Source: Janthinobacterium sp. Marseille | GTDB taxonomy: Bacteria > Pseudomonadota > Gammaproteobacteria > Burkholderiales > Burkholderiaceae_D | Direction: 5' to 3' | DNA length: 64,000 nucleotides | Assembly: GCF_000013625.1 (NCBI RefSeq) | Contig: NC_009659.1 | Coordinates: forward strand, 3,782,001-3,846,000 | Shown here: positions 41,712 to 51,438 of the stretch, piece by piece | Layout: each line of letters begins with the position of its first letter | Numbering within the stretch: position 1 is the first letter of the stretch | The notes under the pieces: generated by a model | The model's input: the letters and a program-made list of their open reading frames with translations, nothing else | What the model was told of the DNA's origin: nothing | Database searches by the model: none | Made by a program: the position numbers and the translations under genes

Positions 41712-43333
41712 TCTATGAAATTTGTAAAGCCATTCAAGGAGAGATTGAAATACATCCGCTGCAATTTTTTAACAGATTGCGGATATTTCGCATCGCTAAC
41801 TTTGATCAATTTTATTTGGTCAAAATCGAATGTCTCAAAAGAACCGCTGTGGGACGTTAAGTAAAATAATAATTCTCGAATCGGGAGATCCAGCTTGCTC
41901 TGAGCACCGCTTAATTTAGGCAAAACTTTTTGAAGAAGCTGCAGGTCAAGCGCCAGTGTGAGAATTTCAGGATCTTGTGAGCAGTATTCTTGTGCATTCA
42001 AAATATATCGGGATATTTCATTGATAACCCGATAACCAAAATGTAAGTGATATTTAGCAAGTACGTGATGAATTTGCTTTATGAAATCTTTAGCTTCGGG
42101 CGGCAATAACGCATAGTCTGACCTATGCGGTAGCTGATACGACGTAAGAGGGGGAAATTTATCCAGAACAAATTTTGTGGAAACATCTGGTCTTAACTCT
42201 TGATCATAATTATCGAGATCGACCTCATTGAATTCGATTACGTTTGCTCGATCCAGTACTTTTGCACTGAACATGTAGGTCGACTCGTCAACGTTGACCG
42301 TTCCGGTGACAAATAAATTTTTCGGTATTTCGATTTCAGTTGCTATCACATCGAAATAGTCATTGTTGGTATCTAATGAACTCGCTCCTGAATGCAGGCG
42401 AATCTTTTCTTGAAAATGAACGCCGTCTTTTTCATAACGACTCTCCAAACAGCTAAGAAAATCGCTGAAGTAATGTTCGACTTTTGCGAGATTCATCTCA
42501 TCAAGGATCAAGAAAAAGGGCGTATCGGGATTTTCTTGGGCAGTTAACATGAAATTAACCAGAGGAGTAAGATGATACTTCTGGTCTATCAAATTGTAAT
42601 AGCCGAGCATTGCCGAAGAGTCTGCCCAGTCACTACGTACAGAGATAAAGCATGTGTTATTGACATGTTGCGAGTCAGAAACTGCTATTTGTTTAGCTTT
42701 TTGCGTTATCGCCGCACCATTGACTTCCACTATTTTTAATTTTTTTTCACCGATCTTTTCAAGTTTAAGTACATCCTTAACTTTGTATTTATTTTTAAAA
42801 TAGGTCGTCGAATCATACTTTGGAACTGCGCCTCTTTTGGATTTAAAGCGTAGGCGTAGGAGAGGATTGTGAGCTCGTTGCAGATAGCCTTGCACCATGA
42901 GCTCTTCGTCGTTTTCTCCGACAATAGTGAACGTAAATGGCTCTCCAATATTATCGTCCTGCCCCAAACGTTTAAGTCTATCTATTTCGGGCTGAAGTGC
43001 AGCTATTTCCCCCGGATTGAGAATCGCACTTAAATCAGAGTAACGAAGATTGGCACGCCCATCACCACCTAGTATCCCGTCCCCCACAGTCATAAGAATC
43101 CACTGGCCTGGAAGATCTCGGTGATCCGGAATAGCAATCTCATCCGTTTTAATCAAGGCTAAGGTCGCCGGCGAAGTGAATAGCTGTGCGATTTTGGTCT
43201 TCCCGGTACCGGAAATGCCAGAAAGAATTACAAATGGCTTTGTAAAAAGCGATAAGCAATATGAAGTAATAATGCTTCTACTAAATCTTAAGCCCTGCTT
43301 TTCGTACGTTGTATAAAGCTCTTCGTATGCCAT
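41708..43333 (-). CDS. McrB-like AAA+ GTPase restriction subunit
   Basis: A 541-residue AAA+ protein. Walker A is GISGTGKT at 39-46, Walker B is FFLILDEMNLAKVEHYFSDFL, and GTVNVDES...LDRANVIEF matches the McrB sensor region. About 150 residues are inserted between Walker A and the conserved CFISVRSDWADSSAMLGYYN block, perhaps a DNA- or partner-binding module. Motor plus nuclease pair next to a double methyltransferase resembles GTP-dependent LlaI/BsuMI-type systems. It is divergent from the regulator and methylase genes. Confidence 0.8.
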   Translation of the reverse strand: MAYEELYTTYEKQGLRFSRSIITSYCLSLFTKPFVILSGISGTGKTKIAQLFTSPATLALIKTDEIAIPDHRDLPGQWILMTVGDGILGGDGRANLRYSDLSAILNPGEIAALQPEIDRLKRLGQDDNIGEPFTFTIVGENDEELMVQGYLQRAHNPLLRLRFKSKRGAVPKYDSTTYFKNKYKVKDVLKLEKIGEKKLKIVEVNGAAITQKAKQIAVSDSQHVNNTCFISVRSDWADSSAMLGYYNLIDQKYHLTPLVNFMLTAQENPDTPFFLILDEMNLAKVEHYFSDFLSCLESRYEKDGVHFQEKIRLHSGASSLDTNNDYFDVIATEIEIPKNLFVTGTVNVDESTYMFSAKVLDRANVIEFNEVDLDNYDQELRPDVSTKFVLDKFPPLTSYQLPHRSDYALLPPEAKDFIKQIHHVLAKYHLHFGYRVINEISRYILNAQEYCSQDPEILTLALDLQLLQKVLPKLSGAQSKLDLPIRELLFYLTSHSGSFETFDFDQIKLIKVSDAKYPQSVKKLQRMYFNLSLNGFTNFIE

Positions 43334-43489
43334 ATCCGCTCGTCGTAGTCATTGTTGTGTTGCGTGCAATTATTCTAAAGGATCCTAACGCTTCATTTAT
43401 TAAAATCAAAAACCGTCATATTCACTAATTAATGAGTTTTATTAATTAAATTGATTGATTATTACATTAATTTGTGATTTAATTACTTA
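43334..43489. promoter_or_regulatory. AT-rich divergent control region of the restriction-modification locus
   Basis: A 156-bp spacer between divergent restriction and regulator/methylase genes. It is very AT-rich and contains overlapping TTAATTAA-type dyads (for example ATTAATTAATGAG and TTTATTAATTAAAT at about 43424-43450). This is a natural operator region for the small HTH protein encoded just downstream, which would time methylase before nuclease expression. Confidence 0.55.
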
Positions 43490-43744
43490 ATGCTATATGA
43501 CGAATTTCAGCGCCAACTTGGTAAGGCAGGCCTAACAATCGGCCAATTTTCCAAGTTGATAAAAATGAATCCCAATTCAATTTCGAATTGTCGAAAAAAG
43601 GGATTGGTTCCCACTCATCTTGCTGTTATCGCAACACTCATGGGTGAAATGACGGAGCGAAAAGTCGAGTTTGAGCAGCTTCTGAGCGCTATCGAGATTA
43701 CTGAAAAAAAACCACGTGGTCGTACCTCGAATAGTAAAAAATAG
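43490..43744 (+). CDS. Small HTH regulator of the restriction-modification locus
   Basis: An 84-residue protein with a helix-turn-helix-like segment (GLTIGQFSKLIKMNPNSISNCRKKGLVP) and a basic tail. Its position between divergent restriction and methylase genes matches control (C) proteins such as LlaIC. Role as a transcriptional timer is inferred from context. Confidence 0.65.
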   Translation: MLYDEFQRQLGKAGLTIGQFSKLIKMNPNSISNCRKKGLVPTHLAVIATLMGEMTERKVEFEQLLSAIEITEKKPRGRTSNSKK

Positions 43745-43791
43745 ATGAACGACACGATCGTTGATCTTGTTGTAGTTAGCGGAGATTTAAG

Positions 43792-45696
43792 TTGTTAAAA
43801 ATTAATGAAAAATTTGAGGCTCTAGAGAGCACCGTTTGCCGCCCCTTATTAAAATGGGCGGGGGGGAAAACTCAACTACTAAATCAGCTTTTGCCCAAAG
43901 TGCCGAAATCGTACGGCCGCTATATAGAACCTTTTATTGGTGGCGGCGCCCTATTTTTCTCGCTGGCGCCCAGCGGAGCGGTGATTGCAGACAGCAATCC
44001 GGAATTGGTTAATCTCTATCGCACGGTCGGCAACGACCTTCTAGGGGTTCGAGAACACCTTGCGACTCTCAAAAATACTGAGGAAGATTTTTATATTTTG
44101 AGGGCACTGGATTGGACCACGCTCACGCCGGCACAAGCAGCGGCAAGAACCATTTTCCTGAATCGCACTTGTTTCAACGGACTTTATAGGGTCAACAAAA
44201 AAGGGCAATTTAACGTGCCATTCGGCAGGTATAAAAATCCGAAACTAATAGACGAAACTACACTAGAGGCGACATCCAGGTTATTGCGTGATACCGAAAT
44301 AGTGTGCGGGGATTACAAAACGGTACTTCAAACGCATGCACGAACTGGAGATTTCATTTTTCTAGACCCACCCTACCTACCAATTTCAGCGTACGCCGAT
44401 TTTAAAAGATACACGAAAGAACAATTCTACGAAGAAGACCATATAGAACTGGGAAATGAAGTCGCTCGTCTACAAGATCTTGGATGTCACGTCGTACTGA
44501 CAAACTCGAATCATCCTCTTGTCCACGAAATATATGGGAAGTACGAAGTGGAAGTGATTCCAACTAAACGTTATATCTCTTCAAATGGTAAGAACAGGAC
44601 GGGTGAGGATGTCGTTGTAACAGTAAAGCCCAAACAACGCTTTAATTTAAGGTTATTGCCTTCGCCTTTGCCTGTGCAAGCCACGATGTATCCATCTACT
44701 CGCTTCATGGGCTCAAAGAATAAACTTCTGAGCGAAATTTGGTCCGTAGCTTCTCAATTCAAATTTGATTCCGCTGTAGATCTTTTTTCTGGGTCCGGAA
44801 TTGTCGGCTATATGCTTAAGGCGCATGGGAAGGAAGTAATTTCAAATGATTATATGTCGCTATCTTCGACCTTCACAAAGGCGATGATCGAGAATAACGA
44901 TGTAATCTTAGAGCCCTCAGAAGCTGCAGAGCTTTTATTGCCTATTCTATCGATAGATAATTTTGTAAGCACACGCTTTAAAGATCTCTATTTTAGTGAC
45001 GAAGAGAATCACCTGATCGACATTCTCCGAGCGAATATCAAAGCTATAAGAAATCCATATAAGCGAGCAATCGCTATGTCAGCATTAATTCGTGCATGCT
45101 TTAAAAAAAGACCGCGAGGTATTTTTACATACGTTGGTCAGCGTTACGATGATGGTAGAAAAGATTTGCAGATGTCGTTTAGTTCCCAGTTTCTCGATGC
45201 AGTCCAGACGATAAATGCGGCGGTGTTCAACAATGGGAAGACGAACAAGTCGAGAAATGGCGATGCAATGACAATGCATCCGATTGAGGGTGGTCTAGTT
45301 TATATTGACCCTCCTTATTACTCCCCCCTCTCTGACAACGAATATGTTCGCAGATATCATTTCGTCGAAGGTCTAGCTCGAGATTGGAAAGGTGTAGAAA
45401 TACAGGAACATACTATTACCAAAAAATTTAAATCTTATCCAACTCCATTCTCATCAAGAAAAGGCGCAGCAGAAGCATTTGATCTGCTCTTTAAAAAATT
45501 TCATAACAACGTTTTGATTGTCTCGTACTCCTCTAATAGCCAACCGACTTTAGATGAGATGGTAGCTATTCTTGCCCGCCATAAAAAACACGTTGAGGTT
45601 GTCCCTGTTGACTATAAGTATTCGATCGGGAATCAAAGAGATAAAATCGACAACAATAAAAATACCGTTCAGGAATACATATTTGTTGGTTATTAA
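43792..45696 (+). CDS. Fused double Dam/D12-class adenine-N6 methyltransferase
   Basis: A 634-residue protein with two complete methyltransferase halves. Half 1 (residues ~15-285) has PLLKWAGGKTQLL, FIGGGALFF and DPPY at 192-195. Half 2 (~300-634) has RFMGSKNKLL, DLFSGSGIVGYML and DPPY at 506-509. Tandem D12-class domains occur in M.FokI and M.LlaI, where each half methylates one strand of an asymmetric site. The TTG start has GGAG 7 nt upstream. It protects host DNA from the divergent McrBC-like nuclease. Confidence 0.85.
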   Translation: MLKINEKFEALESTVCRPLLKWAGGKTQLLNQLLPKVPKSYGRYIEPFIGGGALFFSLAPSGAVIADSNPELVNLYRTVGNDLLGVREHLATLKNTEEDFYILRALDWTTLTPAQAAARTIFLNRTCFNGLYRVNKKGQFNVPFGRYKNPKLIDETTLEATSRLLRDTEIVCGDYKTVLQTHARTGDFIFLDPPYLPISAYADFKRYTKEQFYEEDHIELGNEVARLQDLGCHVVLTNSNHPLVHEIYGKYEVEVIPTKRYISSNGKNRTGEDVVVTVKPKQRFNLRLLPSPLPVQATMYPSTRFMGSKNKLLSEIWSVASQFKFDSAVDLFSGSGIVGYMLKAHGKEVISNDYMSLSSTFTKAMIENNDVILEPSEAAELLLPILSIDNFVSTRFKDLYFSDEENHLIDILRANIKAIRNPYKRAIAMSALIRACFKKRPRGIFTYVGQRYDDGRKDLQMSFSSQFLDAVQTINAAVFNNGKTNKSRNGDAMTMHPIEGGLVYIDPPYYSPLSDNEYVRRYHFVEGLARDWKGVEIQEHTITKKFKSYPTPFSSRKGAAEAFDLLFKKFHNNVLIVSYSSNSQPTLDEMVAILARHKKHVEVVPVDYKYSIGNQRDKIDNNKNTVQEYIFVGY

Positions 45697-45817
45697 TGTT
45701 TTAAAAGACATTTTCATTTGCTTAGATATATTGGTTAAGGATTCCACACGATTTGAACCCCGTGCCGTGCCAAGTGCTGCGTAAGTGTGAGCAGACAGGA
45801 ATTTACTGAACCACAAC

Positions 45818-45841
45818 AGCCCGGTGAAGCCGGGCTTTTTG
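45818..45841 (+). terminator. Terminator after the double methyltransferase
   Basis: AGCCCGG / CCGGGCT with a 5-nt loop followed by TTTTT is a clear intrinsic terminator about 120 bp beyond the methylase stop. Confidence 0.9.
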
Positions 45842-45899
45842 CTGTTCGGGAGTAGAAGTATTAGACTCGAATCTTGTTCTTGTATTATGGATATGAGTG

Positions 45900-47258
45900 A
45901 TGGTATCTGAGTCTGTTATCAAGCCTACTATTCCCGTGGTTCTGAATATGGCAACCGGCGCACATGAATCACTGAATGGCGTTGGAGGCAACTCTAAGGC
46001 GTCATTGATGCAAAGACGCATGGAAATCAAGGAAGCGATAATTCGCGGTAAGCCGATTTACGTTTGTAGTGAATGTCATGTGCCGGTCTCACTTCTACAG
46101 CACCATGAAACAAAACGCTTCTTTTTCCGGCATCAGTATGAAGATGGGCGTTGTCGTTATCAAACCAAGGGCGATTCTTCTCAGGAGGAAATCACTGCCC
46201 GGCAATACAACGGTGCCAAGGAAAGCGATAGACATCGCCGAATGAAAGCACTGATGCTTCAATCACTCCGTGCGGATAAACGATTTACAGATTTGAAGTC
46301 AGAAAAACGCTGGCGTGGCATTAACGGCAACTGGCGACAGCCGGATGTTCAAGCGCAGTATCGCGCTCATCCCAATGCCATGCCAATGCCTGTCGTCTTC
46401 GAAATACAGCTTTCCACGACCTTTCTCGATGTAATAGCTGAACGCCGAGTCTTCTATCAGGATGAAGGAGCATTGTTATTTTGGGTGTTTGCCGATTTCA
46501 ATGAAACAGGCAGGCGTTTGATGCAGGACGATGTCTTCTTTAATAATAATCAGAATGCATTTCTCGTTACTGAAGAAACCACCCAGGAATCCAAAGAAAA
46601 TCATAAGCTCATATTTGAGTGTGCGTGGGCAACGCCTATGATAGGCAGTGCCGATCCGCATCTGAACAAGAAACAGGTCGAGTTTAGCGAACTTACTATT
46701 GATTTAGATAGGCAGCGCGTGTTCTTTGTTGATGTGGAGGCTATCAGCAAAGATGTGTCTAACCAAGAAATGACTCTCGCTGCTGATTCAGCATTGAAAG
46801 CGCTTCACGCTGATTTTTTTGATTATGTGCATGGGTCTATGGAAACGCGAGGTGAAGGTGGTCAAAGATGGGCGAAGTTACGCGCTGAGTTTTTGAAGCA
46901 TGGTGTAAAGCTACCAGAATGGCCAAATCACTTACCCCGACGCGAGCTCGATATTCTGTATTCTGCCAAGGCGGGGAAACCAATTGGTTGGAACTATAAA
47001 ACACTAGTCGACCTAGCCCATCACGTTTACGTCAAGTATCCAGGGCAACTCCGAAGGTTTCGACACGCCCTTATTCATTACGATAGAGCTGATGTGATTC
47101 GCAAGGAAGATAACAATGGAAGTTGGCAGCGGAAGGCAAAGCAGTATCGTCTTGAGATGGCCCAAAACAATCTTAAATGGAATAGCGACGACACGCATTC
47201 AGAGTTGTTTAATTTTATTTTTCCTGAACTTGCAGAAAAAAAGCCATCCTATGACTAA
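45900..47258 (+). CDS. CoiA-like putative nuclease
   Basis: A 452-residue protein resembling the CoiA-like/DUF6035 group. It has an N-terminal CxxC (YVCSECHVPVSLL) with a downstream FRHQYEDGRCRY, an SDRHRRMK segment, and a PD-(D/E)XK-like core (RQPDVQ...VVFEIQLSTTFLDVIAERRVFY, about 130-190). Such proteins lie in mobile and defence islands; a nuclease role is inferred. The ribosome binding site is weak and a start at 45897 (GTG) or 45948 is also possible. Confidence 0.6.
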   Translation: MVSESVIKPTIPVVLNMATGAHESLNGVGGNSKASLMQRRMEIKEAIIRGKPIYVCSECHVPVSLLQHHETKRFFFRHQYEDGRCRYQTKGDSSQEEITARQYNGAKESDRHRRMKALMLQSLRADKRFTDLKSEKRWRGINGNWRQPDVQAQYRAHPNAMPMPVVFEIQLSTTFLDVIAERRVFYQDEGALLFWVFADFNETGRRLMQDDVFFNNNQNAFLVTEETTQESKENHKLIFECAWATPMIGSADPHLNKKQVEFSELTIDLDRQRVFFVDVEAISKDVSNQEMTLAADSALKALHADFFDYVHGSMETRGEGGQRWAKLRAEFLKHGVKLPEWPNHLPRRELDILYSAKAGKPIGWNYKTLVDLAHHVYVKYPGQLRRFRHALIHYDRADVIRKEDNNGSWQRKAKQYRLEMAQNNLKWNSDDTHSELFNFIFPELAEKKPSYD

Positions 47259-47337
47259 TCCATAGATGTGGGATCTTTCAAAATTCATACCGGCTATAAG
47301 CGGCCCCAGAGCTTGTATCAAAACTTAGGAAAAGAGT

Positions 47338-49284
47338 ATGAATCACTTCGATCAGCTGCCAAAGCGTCACAAAACCCATATAACTGAAAACAAGGCAGAA
47401 TCGGCTTTCCAGAACTTGCTATCGAGTTCTGAAGATTTTGTTCTGCAGGCATCGGATCGCAAGGATTATGGAACCGACTACCAGATCGAAGTTGTCGATC
47501 GCGAAAGCGTGACAAATGTCAGAATTCATGTCCAATTGAAAGGAACGGAAAGAGATGAAAATGCGGATGGAACCATCAGTGTTGAGATAAGGCGCTCCAA
47601 TCTTAATTACCTGCTGATGCAGCCATATTCTTTCTTTGCTTGCTATCACGCTCAAACTAACACGCTGAGGTTTTGCTCGGCTGACGCTGTGGCACGGCGG
47701 TACGAGCATAGCGGGCAGAGTTGGACCCAGCAGCAAACTCTCACTGTGATTTTCTCTGAGCTCCTTACTGTCAGGCGCCTTAAGTCGTTGGCGGCTTTGG
47801 CCAGATCTAGTTCAGCATCTTTGCGAGACAGACGGGTCGCACAAACAATAGCTCGCCCTGAAGATCTGCCTGGCGTCGTCAAAGCTACCTGCTTAGACCT
47901 GCATGTTCCAGAAGATAGAGCCCAGGCTGCAGCGATGCTCTCCAGCTTATTTGACAGTGGCGCAGACGACATAATTAGTGCGGCGTTTGAGAAATTTTCA
48001 TCCGTTCTATCTCAAGACGATGATGCAATGATTTTTTGCTATATGGCGGAGATCAATCTAGGCATGGCAGGGCTGAGTAGTAAGATCGAACGCATCACGG
48101 ATGGCATTACTCATCTCCGGTCTAAGCTCGGAACCGGTCGCCTCGATGTGGGAAACCTTCATTACTCGATTGGTAACGGGTTCTCGGCATTAGGACGCGA
48201 AGTTGAAGCTGTTAAGGCATACGAGCTTGCTCTTCAGCACTTGCCTGGGGATAGCGGTAATACTCCGCTGGCAGAGTGCTACAAGAACCTCGGCTCTAGC
48301 TATGAGAAGCTAGGCAATGGAGAGCGCGCAACTGAGTGTTTCCGCGAAGCGCTGCGGCACAATCCCCTACTCGCAGAAGCGCACTTCGCCTTGGGCCTCG
48401 ATTGTCACCGAACAGGGAAGTACGAAAAGGCGCTAGAACATTTCGATCAGGTGGTTTTTGCCGAGCCTACCCTAGGAAAAAGATCTTCAGTCTCAGGATG
48501 GCGAATAAACCTACTTTTCAATCTAGGCGATGGCAAGGCGGCGTTTCGCGAAATAAATACGTTATTGAACGATGCGGGAGAAGAAGCTTGGATTTGGCCA
48601 TGGTGTGCTCAACAAGTTGCCAACTTCGGGCGCATTTCACCAGACAATGCGAGGCTGAGCATTCCGTTCTGGAATCGGTATTTGAAGGTGTGTGAGAGCT
48701 GTCCCAGCGGCGTACGAGAACGGCTGCTGAACAAACTGTACTTGCGGTCCGAAGGTCAGGCCGCAGATTTGATCTATCTCGAATTCAAGGCTGAATTTGA
48801 GGCAAATATCCAGTATGTTCAAGGTGAAGCCGCCGCTTACCTATGGGATCGTCTTGGGCATTGGGCGCAGGAAGACGATAACTGGGAAGAAGCCGAGCGT
48901 TGCTTTCGCGTTGCGTATGATCTTGCGGGTGGCCATTATGGTTATTGTCTCGGCACGGCGCTGAACTTTCTTGATCGACCCAAGGAGAGTCTTCCGATTT
49001 TGCTGCCTCAAGCCGAGGATATTCAGCCTGACGATATGAGCTGGTTTCAGGTGGCGGTAGCCTACGAGAAATTGGGGCGCGCGCGCGAATCGATCGACGC
49101 CTATAAAAAAGTAATTGCGTTGAATCCCACTTACGAATTAGCGTGGTTCAACATGGGCGGCGTGTATTGGAACGCTAGAGAATCGGAAGAGGCGAGCCGG
49201 GTGTGGAAGGCAGCTGTGGGCAGATTTCCCGATCACGAGCTAGCGGCTCTGCTCCGCCGCGATCTCCCCTTTGTCTTTGACTAG
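47338..49284 (+). CDS. DUF4365-TPR protein (putative defence factor)
   Basis: A 648-residue protein with an N-terminal DUF4365-type PD-(D/E)XK-like domain (DRKDYGTDYQIEVVD...VRIHVQLKGTERD, residues ~35-75) and a long C-terminal TPR array (residues ~200-640, with repeats such as AECYKNLGSSYEKLGNGERATECFREAL). The ribosome binding site AGGAAAAGAG fits. DUF4365-TPR fusions occur near defence genes; the target is unknown. Its stop is close to the left end of the transposon. Confidence 0.6.
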   Translation: MNHFDQLPKRHKTHITENKAESAFQNLLSSSEDFVLQASDRKDYGTDYQIEVVDRESVTNVRIHVQLKGTERDENADGTISVEIRRSNLNYLLMQPYSFFACYHAQTNTLRFCSADAVARRYEHSGQSWTQQQTLTVIFSELLTVRRLKSLAALARSSSASLRDRRVAQTIARPEDLPGVVKATCLDLHVPEDRAQAAAMLSSLFDSGADDIISAAFEKFSSVLSQDDDAMIFCYMAEINLGMAGLSSKIERITDGITHLRSKLGTGRLDVGNLHYSIGNGFSALGREVEAVKAYELALQHLPGDSGNTPLAECYKNLGSSYEKLGNGERATECFREALRHNPLLAEAHFALGLDCHRTGKYEKALEHFDQVVFAEPTLGKRSSVSGWRINLLFNLGDGKAAFREINTLLNDAGEEAWIWPWCAQQVANFGRISPDNARLSIPFWNRYLKVCESCPSGVRERLLNKLYLRSEGQAADLIYLEFKAEFEANIQYVQGEAAAYLWDRLGHWAQEDDNWEEAERCFRVAYDLAGGHYGYCLGTALNFLDRPKESLPILLPQAEDIQPDDMSWFQVAVAYEKLGRARESIDAYKKVIALNPTYELAWFNMGGVYWNARESEEASRVWKAAVGRFPDHELAALLRRDLPFVFD

Positions 49285-49341
49285 CTGGATATTCCTGATG
49301 ACTGTAGAAGACAGTCGCAGCTAAGACTAGAAAATTAAAAT

Positions 49342-49430
49342 AAGCGTTTTAGTGGAAACGTTGGATGCGAATAGGTGGCAACTTTTAAATGCGATTTAGC
49401 GGCAATGTTGATGCGAATACTCACGCGATG
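49342..49430 (+). repeat. Left-end TnsB-type binding site array
   Basis: Three direct units spaced 23-24 bp: AAGCGTTTTAGTGGAAACGT (49342), ATGCGAATAGGTGGCAACTT (49365) and ATGCGATTTAGCGGCAATGT (49389), plus a degenerate fourth at 49411. They share ATGCG-ATTA-GGTGGCAACTT with the inverted copies at the right end. Upstream, 49300-49316 is a short GACTGT/ACAGTC hairpin. Confidence 0.8.
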
Positions 49431-49581
49431 CGCTACTGTCAAAACGTTCACGAATCTGCCCTACGTCCATTTGTTGAAAATACGACGCGCGTGCGATCGC
49501 CGAAATTAGCAAAAATCCTTTGCAGATTGTGACTGCATCGTCTTTCGATACCGGCAGTTAACAAGGTTGGCATATTCAAAA

Positions 49582-51372
49582 ATGCTTGAACTCAAATCCA
49601 ATCACTTGAACATCACGCAAGATCTATTTGACGGCGTTGCACTTCTGTCCTGGCTTCCTGACGAAATACTATTCAGTCTCGTCAGCCGCCATCACCGCTT
49701 TTGGGGCCATCGCCTGGCGAAACACACGAATGTCCTGCTTTTTGGTCGACCTCTCGGCGGCAGCCAACATGACTTTCCAAGTTGTATTGATGAATTTGTA
49801 AAACGTACCGATCAATGCCACGGCACTGCCATCGAGATATGCACTGAGCACACATTGCTCAATTATTATCGTAAATTCATGGATGCCAGTGAAGAAGACA
49901 ATGTTGTCGCGACCCTTCGTAGTCCGACGGTCGCGAACCTCAAATTCCGGCTTGGGTTGTTGACCAGTCGATTTCGTGCACATCACCCTCTCAAAGCATG
50001 CACTGCTTGCATGGCAAGTGACTTGGAAACATCGGGCTGGGCCTATTGGCATTTACAGCACCAATACCCCGGCGTGTGGGTATGCCCGACGCACGGCGTA
50101 GCACTACAGGAATCTGACATCAAGGCTAGTGGTGTAGAGAGATTTCTTTGGCATCTCCCAGACAAAGCTAACTTTCGTCTTTGGCCATCAGCACTCCACG
50201 AAATTGAACGTACATCCTTCGATATCTTTTCACGCATATCGAATCTAACGGTGAGCCTTGTACGCTGTCAGTCACCTTATCGAATCAATCTGACGCAACT
50301 GCATCGGTTGTATCACGCAGAACTCGATCGACGAAATTTGTTAACGGCTCATGGAGGATTTCGGCTAGCGGAAATTGCCGCCGAGTTCGTCAATCATGTT
50401 CAAACGCTACGATTACTGCCGGAATTTTCGGCCCTACCCGCGACCTACGACGAAGCATATTCCCAACTATCACGTTATCTTCGTGCACCACGCACTGGAA
50501 CGCACCCGCTTCGTCACATAGTGCTGATCGATTGGCTGCTCGGTGACAGCGAAAATTTTCAAAAACAGTATGCACAAACCTTATCCTCATTTCCAACGAC
50601 CAACCTTTTTGCGCCTTCTACTCTGAACCACACACCGCATCCAGCGATAGTTCAAGACAGCAGAAAACTTGAACTGGTGAAGATAATTCAGGACGACGGT
50701 AAATCCGTGCGGGCTGCAGCGGTAGAAATCGGTATCGATACCGCTACCGCAATGGTGTGGGCGGCACAAATGGGCGTTGCTGTTGCGCGTCGGCCGAAGA
50801 AGCTAAAGTACGAGCGCCGCCAAGCCTTGGTGGCACAACTTCGGCAGGGTATGGATAAACTAAATGCCGCCAAGGATTTCCAAATATCCGTTGTCACTGT
50901 CACGCAGGTACTCCGCACCGAGATTGGCCTGCACGAACAATGGCAACGAGCAAGGCTCCAGGCCGCGCAGAATGATGCTCGTGAATCCTGGGCAGCATTG
51001 ACGACCGAGTACGCGAACTTGGGTGTCAAACTCTTACGCGGACTAAATCCGGCCGCTTATGCATGGCTATACCGGAATGACCGTGCATGGCTATCAGAGC
51101 AAACTCCACCTAGAATCGTACCTCAGCGTAATCGCAATGCGCTATGGGACAACAGAGATTTACACTTGAGCGACGAAGTCAAACAGGTAACGTTGACATT
51201 ACGATCAACGTTGGGAAAGCAAAAAATAATGCTCTGGCACCTCTATCAAGCCATCCCCGAACTAAAAGCGAAATTGTCGGCTCTCGATCGCTTACCACTT
51301 ACGGCACGCGCCATTGATATCGCACTACAACGCCGCTCTCCGACCAAAATGCAAACAGACTTACCGCTTTAA
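49582..51372 (+). CDS. tnsD: TnsD-like target selector (TniQ family)
   Basis: A 596-residue TniQ-family protein of full TnsD type. The N-terminal TniQ domain (LLSWLPDEILFSLVSRHHRFWG) has a zinc-binding CTACM...YWHLQHQYPGVWVCPTHG (CCCH), and the C-terminal region ends with AYAWLYRNDRAWL, characteristic of TnsD. It would bind a chromosomal target and recruit TnsC. The ATG at 49582 was chosen; a TTG 15 nt upstream is possible. The recognised site is unknown. Confidence 0.85.
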   Translation: MLELKSNHLNITQDLFDGVALLSWLPDEILFSLVSRHHRFWGHRLAKHTNVLLFGRPLGGSQHDFPSCIDEFVKRTDQCHGTAIEICTEHTLLNYYRKFMDASEEDNVVATLRSPTVANLKFRLGLLTSRFRAHHPLKACTACMASDLETSGWAYWHLQHQYPGVWVCPTHGVALQESDIKASGVERFLWHLPDKANFRLWPSALHEIERTSFDIFSRISNLTVSLVRCQSPYRINLTQLHRLYHAELDRRNLLTAHGGFRLAEIAAEFVNHVQTLRLLPEFSALPATYDEAYSQLSRYLRAPRTGTHPLRHIVLIDWLLGDSENFQKQYAQTLSSFPTTNLFAPSTLNHTPHPAIVQDSRKLELVKIIQDDGKSVRAAAVEIGIDTATAMVWAAQMGVAVARRPKKLKYERRQALVAQLRQGMDKLNAAKDFQISVVTVTQVLRTEIGLHEQWQRARLQAAQNDARESWAALTTEYANLGVKLLRGLNPAAYAWLYRNDRAWLSEQTPPRIVPQRNRNALWDNRDLHLSDEVKQVTLTLRSTLGKQKIMLWHLYQAIPELKAKLSALDRLPLTARAIDIALQRRSPTKMQTDLPL

Positions 51373-51438
51373 GTCGCAATAGCCGTCGCTGCAAAGCAAT
51401 CTGTTGCATGCATATATGTATTTTGTTATGCTTAAACC

